Shown one piece after another: positions 1-8,912 of a stretch of DNA of 64,000 nt. The notes beneath the pieces were generated by a model. It saw nothing but the letters and a program-made list of their open reading frames with translations, searched no databases and was not told the origin of the DNA. The DNA is from Vibrio galatheae (GTDB lineage: Bacteria > Pseudomonadota > Gammaproteobacteria > Enterobacterales > Vibrionaceae), in NCBI RefSeq assembly GCF_000967545.1, contig NZ_JXXV01000016.1, positions 186,001-250,000 of the forward strand. Reading direction: 5' to 3'. Positions within the stretch are counted from its first letter, which is position 1. Each line of letters opens with the position of its first letter. Both the position numbers and the translations under genes were made by a program.

Positions 1-405
1 GTGACCATGACCTTGATGCAAGGTGTTGTAAACACATTCGTTATCTTCCTTTCTCGCTTTATTGCCAATATTGTGGCATCAAACGACAACGAAGAGGAAG
101 GTGGCAGCAATATGATGGTTTACTTCGGTGTCAGTATGGTACTTGAACTGGTGTTTGGCTTCTTAGCAAGTTTTATCACCATGTGGTACAGCCGCCATCG
201 TGAATTCCATGCTGACGCTGGTGCCGCGCAACTGGTTGGTAAGCATAAGATGATTGCGGCTCTGGAGCGCCTCAAAGTGAGTCACGAGTCTCAACTAGAA
301 GGCTCTATGATGGCGTTTGGTATCAATGGTAAGCGTTCTATGACAGAGCTGCTGATGAGCCACCCACCACTTGATAAACGTATTTCTGCATTACGTAATT
401 CGTAA
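1..405 (+). CDS. htpX: Protease HtpX, C-terminal part (gene starts upstream of window)
   Basis: This is the 3' end of the membrane-bound zinc metalloprotease HtpX (M48 family), which degrades misfolded inner-membrane proteins under envelope or heat stress. The frame is open from the first base, so the true start and the HExxH motif lie outside the window. Visible are a hydrophobic segment (about residues 40-60 of the fragment) and the [11 protein letters not shown] stretch, whose Glu is the third zinc ligand in this family. The C-terminal [10 protein letters not shown] motif is typical of M48 proteases. A strong terminator follows 21 bases after the stop, separating it from the next operon. 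Confidence 0.95.
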   Translation: MTMTLMQGVVNTFVIFLSRFIANIVASNDNEEEGGSNMMVYFGVSMVLELVFGFLASFITMWYSRHREFHADAGAAQLVGKHKMIAALERLKVSHESQLEGSMMAFGINGKRSMTELLMSHPPLDKRISALRNS

Positions 406-426
406 TAAACAATTCTAATTATTTGA

Positions 427-457
427 AAAGGCTTGGTTTATAACCAAGCCTTTTTTT
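427..457 (+). terminator. Rho-independent terminator of htpX
   Basis: A perfect 12-bp stem (427-438 with 442-453) has a 3-base loop, and its 3' arm runs into a run of seven T. It ends htpX transcription; the last T overlaps the candidate -35 element of the next operon. Confidence 0.93.
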
Positions 458-486
458 GATCTGTTATCCCTACTTTCACGTACAAG
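457..486 (+). promoter_or_regulatory. Candidate ECF sigma (ChrR/RpoE-type) promoter
   Basis: TGATCT at 457-462 is followed after 16 bases by CGTACAA from 479. The singlet-oxygen sigma-E promoters described in Rhodobacter have TGATCC, 16 bases, then CGTAAGA, so the spacing is identical, the -35 differs by one base and the CGTA core of the -10 is conserved. It lies just downstream of the htpX terminator and upstream of an operon whose homologues belong to photo-oxidative regulons. The assignment rests on motif similarity alone. Confidence 0.45.
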
Positions 487-487
487 C

Positions 488-575
488 TATACAAAAACTT
501 ATACAATAAAATATTTGTATAACTTTTGAAAATCATCTAAGGTATAAATATTGTACAAAAATAATAATAGTACAA
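488..575 (+). promoter_or_regulatory. Cluster of TGTAYA/TRTACA repeats, candidate MerR (LitR/CarH-like) operator region
   Basis: TATACA occurs at 488-493 and 500-505, TGTATA at 516-521, the palindrome TTGTACAA at 551-558 and AGTACAA at 569-575. Pairs of TRTACA-type half sites about 10-12 bases apart resemble operators of light/B12-responsive MerR-family LitR regulators as I recall them. TTGTAC at 551-556 could also be a -35 element. The spacing is not perfectly regular, so the exact operator is uncertain. Confidence 0.45.
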
Positions 576-593
576 CTTATGTGAGGTGTGGAA

Positions 594-1013
594 ATGGATG
601 TGCAAAGTGTTGGCGCAGTTTACCAGCAATTAAACAAGTCGAACCTTCACCTGCTGTCTGGCGTGTACCACCAAGATGTGGTGTTTGAAGATGCCGCGCA
701 TAGGCTTGAGGGCTGGAGCGAGTTAGAGCGCTATTTCGAGACGCTTTACACCAACGTAACGCGTTGTGAATTTAATATCATTGAGCATCAGCAAGTGGCA
801 GATGGAGGTTTTCTCACTTGGCAAATGGTACTTGAGCATCCGCGATTGTCGAAAGGAGAGATGATTTCCGTAAACGGAGTCAGCCATTTGAAGTTTTCTC
901 AAGGAAAGGTCATCTACCACAGAGATTATTTTGATTTAGGAGAGATGCTCTACGAAAACTTGCCATTGCTGGGCTCTGTCATCAAAACCATTAAACAGAG
1001 GCTCGGTAAATGA
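594..1013 (+). CDS. NTF2/SnoaL-like protein, first gene of lipid/photo-oxidative operon
   Basis: The product is 139 aa with the size and character of an NTF2-like (SnoaL) cone-fold protein: an N-terminal helix (VYQQLNKSNL), the 'YHQDVVFEDAAHRLEGW' region and later alternating strands. Such folds bind small hydrophobic ligands or act as small enzymes; no specific reaction can be assigned. I prefer ATG 594 over GTG 588 because GAGGTG at 583-588 is well spaced from 594. The stop overlaps the start of the following SDR gene (ATGA), so translation is coupled. In other Proteobacteria this gene heads the same cluster of SDR, amine oxidase, DUF1365 and Cfa-like genes. Confidence 0.8.
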   Translation: MDVQSVGAVYQQLNKSNLHLLSGVYHQDVVFEDAAHRLEGWSELERYFETLYTNVTRCEFNIIEHQQVADGGFLTWQMVLEHPRLSKGEMISVNGVSHLKFSQGKVIYHRDYFDLGEMLYENLPLLGSVIKTIKQRLGK

Positions 1014-1738
1014 ACACGGTATTGATAACAGGGGCGACTTCTGGAATAGGGCTACAGTTGGCAAGAGACTACGCACAATCAAATGTTCATGTTTATGCGT
1101 GTGGAAGAAACAGACAGCGTTTAGAAAAACTTGTCGCTGAGCATAACAACGTTACGCCACTGGCGTTTGACCTTACAGACTTAGCCGCGACACATGATGC
1201 TTTGAGTGAGCTAGCAGTCACACCGGATTTGTGGATCTTAAATGCTGGTGACTGTGAATATGTAGACGACGGCAAGCTAGATGCTGAGTTAATCAAGCGT
1301 GTATTTGACATTAATGTTATTGGCTTGAGTAATGCGATAGCCGCATGTCAGCGCTATTTTTCTTCAGGTCAGCGTTTAGCCATCGTTGGCTCTATCGCTA
1401 GTGAAGTTGCTCTGCCACGTGCCGAAGCTTATGGTGCCTCTAAAGCTGCGGTTAGCTATTTAGCTCGGGCACTGCAACTGGATCTCAAGCCGAGTGGAGT
1501 TGAGGTTTCCATTATATACCCAGGATTTGTCAAAACGCCGTTAACCGACAAAAACACCTTCCAAATGCCGATGCTGATCTCACCTGAGCGCGCCTCGAAA
1601 GAGATCCGTGACGGATTGGCCGCTGGAAAAAGTCATATCTATTTCCCGAAAAGATTTACCTCAATTCTACGCCTGATTGGTGTATTGCCATACCGGTGGC
1701 AAAACGCTCTGACAGCCAAATTACTTGCACAAGGATAG
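1010..1738 (+). CDS. Short-chain dehydrogenase/reductase
   Basis: This is a 242-aa classical SDR and probably an NAD(P)-dependent oxidoreductase acting on a lipid-like substrate, to judge from its neighbours. The glycine-rich cofactor motif TGATSGIG is at residues 7-14 and the NAG motif near 78-80. The catalytic Ser is at about 128 and the YxxxK pair is Y141/K145. It overlaps the upstream NTF2-like gene by 4 bases, and the amine oxidase gene follows 10 bases after its stop. The substrate is unknown. Confidence 0.9.
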   Translation: MNTVLITGATSGIGLQLARDYAQSNVHVYACGRNRQRLEKLVAEHNNVTPLAFDLTDLAATHDALSELAVTPDLWILNAGDCEYVDDGKLDAELIKRVFDINVIGLSNAIAACQRYFSSGQRLAIVGSIASEVALPRAEAYGASKAAVSYLARALQLDLKPSGVEVSIIYPGFVKTPLTDKNTFQMPMLISPERASKEIRDGLAAGKSHIYFPKRFTSILRLIGVLPYRWQNALTAKLLAQG

Positions 1739-1748
1739 GAGTTTCATC

Positions 1749-3029
1749 ATGAAAATAGCAATTATCGGTACTGGTATTTCAGGGTTAACATGTGGTTACT
1801 ACTTGCATAAAGAACATGATGTCACTTTATTCGAAGCAAATGACTATATTGGTGGTCACACCGCGACCGTGGATGTTGAAGTCGAAGGCCAGTCTTATGC
1901 TGTCGACACCGGATTTATCGTTTATAACGATCGTACTTACCCAAACTTTATTGCCTTGATGGACGAGATTGGTGTGCAAGGCACGCCAAGTCAAATGAGC
2001 TTTAGTGTCAGAAACGACAGCAATGGCCTGGAATACAACGGCCACACTCTCTCCACCTTGTTCGCCCAAAAACGTAACTGGATTAACCCTCAATTCTATT
2101 CATTCATATTTGAGATTCTACGTTTTAACAAGCAGGTGAAACAGTTTGCCACACAGCCAAGTGCGTCAAAGACGACCTTAGGTGACTTTCTCACCTCAAA
2201 TCGCTTCAGTGATTATTTTTGTGATAATTATATCTTGCCTATGGGCGCTGCAATATGGTCTTCGACCTTGGCTGACATGAGGGCGTTTCCATTAGCATTT
2301 TTTGCTCGCTTCTTTCTCAATCATGGTTTGCTTGATGTTACCAACCGACCTCAGTGGTATGTGATTAACGGCGGCTCACGTGCTTACATTAAACCCTTAA
2401 CTCAAGGGTTTATCGATAACATCCGTTTAAACACGCCCGTTGAGTCGGTTGTTCGTGATCAGGCAGGGGTCATTGTGCAGCTGAAAGGGCATAGTGAACG
2501 TTTTGACCAAGTCATATTTGCCTGTCATAGCGACCAAGCCTTGCGCTTACTTGGTGACGCTAGTGCCCAAGAAGACGCTGTGTTATCCAATCTGGCTTAT
2601 CAAGCGAATGAAGTGGTGCTTCATACTGACGAGAGTCTATTGCCCAAACGCAAAGCCGCATGGGCGTCGTGGAACTATTGGTTAGATGGTAGTCAAGCAG
2701 AGCATTCGCGAGCACCGACCCTGACATATAACATGAACATTTTGCAGCACATTCAGGCACCACAAACTTTTTGTGTGTCACTCAACAGCAGTGAGCAGAT
2801 AGATGAAAGCAAAATATTGAAGCGCTTCGAGTACCATCATCCGGTGTTCAACCAGCAATCCATTGAAGCGCAATCCAGACGAGAAGAAATCAACGGCATG
2901 TCTCGCACTTGGTTTTGCGGTGCTTATTGGTACAACGGCTTCCACGAGGATGGCGTGCGCAGTGCACTTGATGTTGTGCGAGGTATTCAACTAGTAGAAT
3001 CCACTCTGAGCAAGCAGGGAGCGGCGTAA
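1749..3029 (+). CDS. FAD-dependent amine oxidase-like protein (COG2907 type)
   Basis: The product is a 426-aa flavoprotein with an N-terminal Rossmann motif (IIGTGISGLTCGYYL), the second FAD contact EANDYIGGHT and the VDTGFIVYND stretch typical of the COG2907 group of predicted NAD/FAD-binding proteins. These are related to amine oxidases and carotenoid desaturases. I place the start at ATG 1749 (MKIAIIGTG), where the flavin fold begins directly and AGGATAGGAG lies upstream. The gene next to it is DUF1365, with only one base between. In Proteobacteria this pair nearly always travels with a Cfa-like methyltransferase, suggesting modification of membrane fatty acids; the actual reaction is unproven here. 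Confidence 0.9.
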   Translation: MKIAIIGTGISGLTCGYYLHKEHDVTLFEANDYIGGHTATVDVEVEGQSYAVDTGFIVYNDRTYPNFIALMDEIGVQGTPSQMSFSVRNDSNGLEYNGHTLSTLFAQKRNWINPQFYSFIFEILRFNKQVKQFATQPSASKTTLGDFLTSNRFSDYFCDNYILPMGAAIWSSTLADMRAFPLAFFARFFLNHGLLDVTNRPQWYVINGGSRAYIKPLTQGFIDNIRLNTPVESVVRDQAGVIVQLKGHSERFDQVIFACHSDQALRLLGDASAQEDAVLSNLAYQANEVVLHTDESLLPKRKAAWASWNYWLDGSQAEHSRAPTLTYNMNILQHIQAPQTFCVSLNSSEQIDESKILKRFEYHHPVFNQQSIEAQSRREEINGMSRTWFCGAYWYNGFHEDGVRSALDVVRGIQLVESTLSKQGAA

Positions 3030-3030
3030 C

Positions 3031-3810
3031 ATGTCTAGCATACAAAATAGCTGCTTGTTTATCGGCGATGTGCGTCATCGGCGTTTTGCACCGATAGAGC
3101 ATGCATTGAATTATCGCCTTTTTATGCCTTGTCTGGACCTTGACGAGCTAGAACTCTTGCAGAGTAAAGTGTGGGGATTTGGCACTCAATGGTGGCACTG
3201 GGCGAGGTTTAAACGCCAAGACTATCTTGGGAAAGGGGACTTAAAACAGGCGGTACTTAGTAAGGTGTGTGAGCTTGGGGGGACTAACGTGAATGGCAGC
3301 GTAAAAGCCGTGTTACACCTGAGATACTTTGGTATCTATTTCAGTCCGGTTAATTTCTATTACATTTATGACCAGAAACAGCAGTGGCGATATCTGTTGG
3401 CTGAGGTGAGTAACACACCGTGGAATGAACGCTACTACTATCTTCTCGATGCGCAAGATCAATCGACTTGGCAACATGAGAAAGCCTTTCACGTCTCACC
3501 GTTTAACCCCATCGAGCAACAGTATCAGTGGAAGATTAAACCGATCAATGAGCGCTTATCCATTCATCTTGAGTGTCATCGTGATGGAAAAGAATTTGAT
3601 GCCACGTTAAAAATGGCGAAGCAGCCGCTAAATTCGCGAGCGTTACTTAAACAACTGATCGTCACCCCGGTCATGGCAGTAAAAGTAACAATAGGTATTT
3701 ACTGGCATGCACTCAAACTATGGATAAAAGGTGCGCCTTTTTACTCCCACCCTCGTTCTCGCAAGAGTGAGGATGTTAAGCCTTCTCAACGCACGAAAAT
3801 AGAACAATAA
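3031..3810 (+). CDS. DUF1365 family protein
   Basis: This 259-aa protein starts with the family's typical 'GDVRHRRFAPIEHALNYRLFMPCLDLDEL' region (residues 13-41). It also keeps the 'YFGIYFSPVNFYYIYD' and 'EVSNTPWNERYYYLL' blocks of DUF1365 (COG3496). No catalytic function is established for the family. Its constant linkage with COG2907 and Cfa-like proteins is the main clue, and in Rhodobacter homologous genes are in the sigma-E/ChrR singlet-oxygen regulon. The Cfa-like gene follows 15 bases downstream with AAGGAG before its start. Confidence 0.9.
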   Translation: MSSIQNSCLFIGDVRHRRFAPIEHALNYRLFMPCLDLDELELLQSKVWGFGTQWWHWARFKRQDYLGKGDLKQAVLSKVCELGGTNVNGSVKAVLHLRYFGIYFSPVNFYYIYDQKQQWRYLLAEVSNTPWNERYYYLLDAQDQSTWQHEKAFHVSPFNPIEQQYQWKIKPINERLSIHLECHRDGKEFDATLKMAKQPLNSRALLKQLIVTPVMAVKVTIGIYWHALKLWIKGAPFYSHPRSRKSEDVKPSQRTKIEQ

Positions 3811-3825
3811 CAAGGAGCCGAGGAC

Positions 3826-5073
3826 ATGATTAATTCTCAAACTTTGCCTTTGCCTAAGCAATTAACATCGATTCAAAAGACGGCAAAAAACATCGCATTT
3901 AACTGTTTGCGCAAGCTTCAGTTTGGTTCCCTAACCGTTATTGAGTCATTTTCGGAACACAGTTGCCAGCAAGTCAGAGAGTCATTTGGCCGACCAGAGC
4001 AAGGCCAGCCCAGTGCAATCATTGAGGTTAAAAACCCTGCTTTCTATGCCCGTTTGCTTAAAGGTGGCAGCATTGCCGCTGGCGAGTCCTATATGGACGG
4101 TTGGTGGGACAGTCCTGACCTTACGGCATTAATGGAGTTAATGGCGCTCAATCTAGCGACGCTCGATTCCATTGAGAACCGTTCAAGCTTTGTTTCAAAG
4201 CTAATGCTTCAGGTGAGTCATTGGTTAAATCGAAATACGATTGAAAACTCGGCGAAAAACATCGAAGCCCATTATGATCTGAGCAATGAACTCTATCAGA
4301 CGTTTCTCGATAGCCGCATGCTTTATTCCTCAGGCATTTATGCGTCGGAGTCTGATAGTTTGGAACAGGCGCAACTCAACAAGATGGAACGTTTGTGTCA
4401 GCAACTTGAGCTCAGCTCTCATGATTCGGTGATCGAAATCGGTACGGGGTGGGGGGCGATGGCTATTTATATGGCAGAGAACTATGGCTGTCATGTAACG
4501 ACGACAACCATATCTGAGCAACAATACCAATATACGCAGCAAAAAATTGCAGAGAAGGGACTTGAGCACAAAATCACTTTGCTAAAGCAAGATTACCGTT
4601 TGTTAGAAGGTACGTACGATAAGTTGGTTTCGATTGAAATGATCGAGGCGGTAGGTAAGCAGTTTTTGACGTCTTACATCCAAAAATGTCAATCGCTGTT
4701 AAAGTCTGGTGGGTTAATGGCGATTCAAGCGATCACTATTGCCGATCAGCGATACGAGTACTACAGCAATAATGTCGACTTTATCCAAAAGTATATTTTC
4801 CCTGGCGGCTTTTTGCCGTCAATAACCGCGCTAACTCAGGCAACAACCAAGCACAGTGACTTTGTACTAAGAGACCTGTTTGACATTGGCCCAGACTACG
4901 CGAAAACACTACGAGATTGGTACTTGCGCTTTAATCAGGCTCATAAAGAGGTCACCCAACTGGGCTTCGATGACAGGTTTGTTTGCATGTGGAACTACTA
5001 CTTTTGTTACTGCGAAGGCGGTTTCCGCGCCAAATCAATCAGTACTGTCCATATGACATTTCAGCGCCCCTAA
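3826..5073 (+). CDS. cfa: Cyclopropane-fatty-acyl-phospholipid synthase family methyltransferase
   Basis: The product is a 415-aa SAM-dependent methyltransferase of the Cfa family, which methylates double bonds of acyl chains in membrane phospholipids. The N-terminal domain includes 'LLKGGSIAAGESYMDGWWD' (about residues 86-104). The core has 'IEAHYDLSNELYQTFLD', then 'MLYSSGIY', and the SAM motif IEIGTGWGAMAIYMAENYG near 205-223. The C-terminal FCYCEGGFR motif is also present. Cyclopropane synthase and furan-fatty-acid-type methyltransferases share this architecture. Given its operon partners it may not be the housekeeping Cfa, so the symbol is a family-level label. Confidence 0.9.
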   Translation: MINSQTLPLPKQLTSIQKTAKNIAFNCLRKLQFGSLTVIESFSEHSCQQVRESFGRPEQGQPSAIIEVKNPAFYARLLKGGSIAAGESYMDGWWDSPDLTALMELMALNLATLDSIENRSSFVSKLMLQVSHWLNRNTIENSAKNIEAHYDLSNELYQTFLDSRMLYSSGIYASESDSLEQAQLNKMERLCQQLELSSHDSVIEIGTGWGAMAIYMAENYGCHVTTTTISEQQYQYTQQKIAEKGLEHKITLLKQDYRLLEGTYDKLVSIEMIEAVGKQFLTSYIQKCQSLLKSGGLMAIQAITIADQRYEYYSNNVDFIQKYIFPGGFLPSITALTQATTKHSDFVLRDLFDIGPDYAKTLRDWYLRFNQAHKEVTQLGFDDRFVCMWNYYFCYCEGGFRAKSISTVHMTFQRP

Positions 5074-5094
5074 ATAGGCGTAGAGGATATATCT

Positions 5095-5616
5095 ATGACG
5101 CGAATACTTCTTGTCTCAACTTGGTTTCAAATCGTATGGTTTTGCGCCGTTATTGGCAATGACAATTGGCAACCTCTAACTCTGTTATTAGTCACTGCCA
5201 CCTTGGTCATTTCTGCATTGAAAACAACGATTAATTGGTACAAATATTCGCTGATAGTCACCTTAGGTGTGGCGGTTGATTTTACTAACTCATCATTTGG
5301 GTTATTCCAGTTTGAGGCACAGCAGTTTCCATTGTGGTTAGTGGCGTTATGGATGATTTTTGCTTGGTATGCCCATTTTCTATACCCAATGTTGAGCCAA
5401 TACCCGTTGGCTGTCGTATCAATAGTAGGCGGTATTGGCGGTACACTAAGTTACTGCGCGGGTGAAAGCCTTGGCGCAGTTGTTTTTGGGGCGTCGATAT
5501 TTACCATGACGGCCATTTTACTGGTCGAATGGAGTCTCATCATTGCTTTGGTTATTAAGGTGTATGGATATGAAAACAGTAACGTTAGCCGTGGCTTGTC
5601 TCGTTTTAGCAAGTGA
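5095..5616 (+). CDS. DUF2878 membrane protein
   Basis: This 173-aa integral membrane protein has about five or six hydrophobic segments, rich in Trp and Tyr and beginning right at the N-terminus (LLVSTWFQIVWFCAVIG). Residues such as WMIFAWYAHFLYPML match the DUF2878 family. Family function is unknown. It sits between the Cfa-like gene and a secreted chalcone-isomerase-like gene, whose start lies 47 bases inside this gene in another frame, so the two are translationally coupled. An inner-membrane role in lipid modification or transport is an inference from position only. Confidence 0.85.
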   Translation: MTRILLVSTWFQIVWFCAVIGNDNWQPLTLLLVTATLVISALKTTINWYKYSLIVTLGVAVDFTNSSFGLFQFEAQQFPLWLVALWMIFAWYAHFLYPMLSQYPLAVVSIVGGIGGTLSYCAGESLGAVVFGASIFTMTAILLVEWSLIIALVIKVYGYENSNVSRGLSRFSK

Positions 5617-6118
5617 CGCTTTCGCCTCATCGCCGACAAATAGTGAGAGCGAGAGTTGGAGAAAATGGACGCAAGTAGGGCAAGCGCAGTTGACGGTATT
5701 TTTGTTTGATATTTACCGGTCGCAGCTATTTACACCCAGTGGTCACTATGCGCTAGAACAAGATATTTCGCCCCATCCACTTGCGCTTTCGATCACTTAT
5801 CAGCGTGACATTTCGCAGCAGCAGTTGCTCGATGCGACATTGAAGCAATGGGCCAAACTTGGCTATCAGAAAAGCAAGACCAGTGAGTGGGCCACAAAAC
5901 TTGAAACCATCTTCCCTGACATCGAACAAGGTAACAATCTTACTTATGTTACGGATGGCTCAACAGGTCGATTTTATTATTCTCATTCGGAAGCTTCTCA
6001 GCAATTAATTGGCTCAATTGACGAAGAGACGTTTAATGATGCCTTTCTGGCCATATGGTTGTCACCCGAGACGGCGTATCCGCAGTTAAGGGATGGTTTA
6101 ATCGGGAGGAATCAATGA
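5570..6118 (+). CDS. Chalcone-isomerase-like periplasmic protein
   Basis: This is a 182-aa exported protein. I choose ATG 5570 because MKTVTLAVACLVLASDAFASS is then a clean Sec signal peptide with cleavage after AFA, and AAGG lies 9 bases upstream. The mature part has the 'LTVFLFDIYRSQLFTPSG' and 'LALSITYQRDISQQQLLDAT' stretches of the bacterial chalcone-isomerase-like family (Chalcone_3). Plant homologues of this fold include fatty-acid-binding proteins, which fits a lipid operon, but no enzymatic role is known. The gene overlaps DUF2878 by 47 bases and the following lipoprotein start by 4. Confidence 0.85.
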   Translation: MKTVTLAVACLVLASDAFASSPTNSESESWRKWTQVGQAQLTVFLFDIYRSQLFTPSGHYALEQDISPHPLALSITYQRDISQQQLLDATLKQWAKLGYQKSKTSEWATKLETIFPDIEQGNNLTYVTDGSTGRFYYSHSEASQQLIGSIDEETFNDAFLAIWLSPETAYPQLRDGLIGRNQ

Positions 6119-6648
6119 TAAAGCAAATCAGATACTTTGCCTTGGCCTTACTCTCTTTAACTCTAGTTTTCGGGTGTTCAAGTGACCTAGAAGATTATGC
6201 TGAGGCGCAACCACAGTTTAATTTGTTTGAATACTTTCATGGTCAGTCAACTGCTTGGGGAATGGTACAAGACTTTACAACGATGCAAACTCGACGCTTT
6301 GAAGTTGCTATCGTGGGACGTGTTGAAGGTAATACATTAACCCTAGTCGAGGATTTTGTCTTCGATGACGGTGAGAAGTCTCAGCGTATTTGGACGATTG
6401 AACGCTTGGGTAGTGGTTATTATCAAGGTCGTGCTGATGACATCATCGGGATCGCTAAAGGTAAAGAAGTGGGTAATGCACTGCAGTGGCAATATGATTT
6501 TGAGCTGAAAATGGAAGACTCCACGCTAGTTGTTACTTTTGATGATTGGCTTTACCGACAAGATGCTCAGCACGTGTTCAATGTGACCAAAATTCGCAAG
6601 TTCGGCTTTGAGGTGGGACGTATTACGTTGTTTTTTCAAAAGCAATAA
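6115..6648 (+). CDS. DUF3833 family lipoprotein, last gene of operon
   Basis: The product is a 177-aa predicted lipoprotein. ATG 6115 overlaps the previous stop and is preceded by GGGAGGAATCA, and the N-terminus is a hydrophobic signal ending in the lipobox LVFG-C21. The rest ('FNLFEYFHGQSTAWGMVQDF', 'WTIERLGSGYYQGRADDIIG', 'MEDSTLVVTFDDWLY') matches DUF3833, which looks like a lipocalin-type beta barrel for lipid binding. It would sit at the inner or outer membrane, facing the periplasm. It closes the eight-gene operon; the next gene, purB, is convergent. Confidence 0.88.
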   Translation: MIKQIRYFALALLSLTLVFGCSSDLEDYAEAQPQFNLFEYFHGQSTAWGMVQDFTTMQTRRFEVAIVGRVEGNTLTLVEDFVFDDGEKSQRIWTIERLGSGYYQGRADDIIGIAKGKEVGNALQWQYDFELKMEDSTLVVTFDDWLYRQDAQHVFNVTKIRKFGFEVGRITLFFQKQ

Positions 6649-6676
6649 CAGTTCCTCTCGGTCTTTTGTGACAGAA

Positions 6677-6708
6677 ATAAAAAGGGTTGATGTATTTGCA
6701 TCAACCCT
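6677..6708 (-). terminator. Terminator of purB
   Basis: A 10-bp inverted repeat (6683-6692 with 6699-6708) is followed, read on the minus strand, by a T-rich run corresponding to AAATAAAAAG on the plus strand. It lies between the convergent DUF3833 and purB genes and best serves purB. Confidence 0.88.
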
Positions 6709-6731
6709 CGATATTCTTCGATTCTTGAATC

Positions 6732-8126
<1,395 letters not shown>

Positions 8127-8141
8127 CTAAATTTTGTGTGC

Positions 8142-8170
8142 TTTATACCAATAACAAGCGCATTTGTCAC
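8142..8170 (-). promoter_or_regulatory. purB promoter
   Basis: On the minus strand GTGACA (8165-8170) and TATAAA (8142-8147) are separated by exactly 17 bases, a good sigma-70 promoter. Transcription would start about 45 bases short of the purB ATG. The PurR box lies just upstream of the -35 element. Confidence 0.75.
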
Positions 8171-8177
8171 GAACATT

Positions 8178-8193
8178 GCGCAAACGTTTGCGT
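8178..8193 (-). promoter_or_regulatory. PurR operator upstream of purB
   Basis: GCGCAAACGTTTGCGT is a near-perfect palindromic PurR box (consensus ACGCAAACGTTTGCGT, one mismatch). It is centred about 80 bases before the purB start. In Escherichia coli the purB PurR site lies within the coding region, so the location differs here. Confidence 0.9.
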
Positions 8194-8265
8194 TAGCCTG
8201 TTTTTAAACAAAGTATGCTGGCATAAAAAAGAAGCTCGCGAGTGGCGCGAGCTAATAAATTCGTT

Positions 8266-8883
8266 CTACATTCGGGCTAAAAGAATCTGTGCCTGTTCAA
8301 CCATTTTCTTACGTCCGAAGATTAGGTGACGACGTTTACCACCCACTTGACGCCAGAGTACCGCACTCCGAATACCCGATAGGAGCAATGCGCGAACTTT
8401 ATGCTGGTTTGCGGTTTGTTGCAGTACCGAAGGCGTGCCTGTCACTTGAATACGTGGCCCAACAGGGCTGATGACATCAAGATAGACACTGGCTAGATTG
8501 CTGATCATTTGCTCGTCAAGTAGCTCAAAGTGATCGAGTTGACGTTCTAACATTTGAATGCGGTCACCGAGTTGTGACATCGCATCATTGCGTGATTGCA
8601 GTTTACGTTCAAGCGCCATTAGGCTGATGATATAACGTGTTATCTCACTGCCATTGGGTGTACTGTCGATACCTTTTACCAAGCATTCTAAACCGAACTT
8701 TAGGTCAGATTCGCGACCAAAAACACCCACAGTATTACTTGGGTTGGTGTTCATGATCGCTTTGAGTGAAGTTTCAAACGCGTCGGAGTCACAGTGACCG
8801 TTTTTTGCGACTTGTTGTACCAAAGCAACAGCTTGGCAAATTCCGGCAAAGGCGATGGTACGGTCATATAGTGTGTTGGCCAC
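8266..8883 (-). CDS. hflD: High frequency lysogenization protein HflD
   Basis: HflD (205 aa) is a membrane-associated protein first known for affecting lambda CII. Recognition rests on '[26 protein letters not shown]' at the N-terminus and '[11 protein letters not shown]', plus its fixed place between mnmA and purB. It is predicted to be mostly helical, with a central coiled region ([20 protein letters not shown]). It starts 30 bases after the mnmA stop. Its cellular role in Vibrio is not known. Confidence 0.93.
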   Translation of the reverse strand: MANTLYDRTIAFAGICQAVALVQQVAKNGHCDSDAFETSLKAIMNTNPSNTVGVFGRESDLKFGLECLVKGIDSTPNGSEITRYIISLMALERKLQSRNDAMSQLGDRIQMLERQLDHFELLDEQMISNLASVYLDVISPVGPRIQVTGTPSVLQQTANQHKVRALLLSGIRSAVLWRQVGGKRRHLIFGRKKMVEQAQILLARM

Positions 8884-8912
8884 GTAGTTCTACTCCTAAT
8901 ATACAGCTGAAT

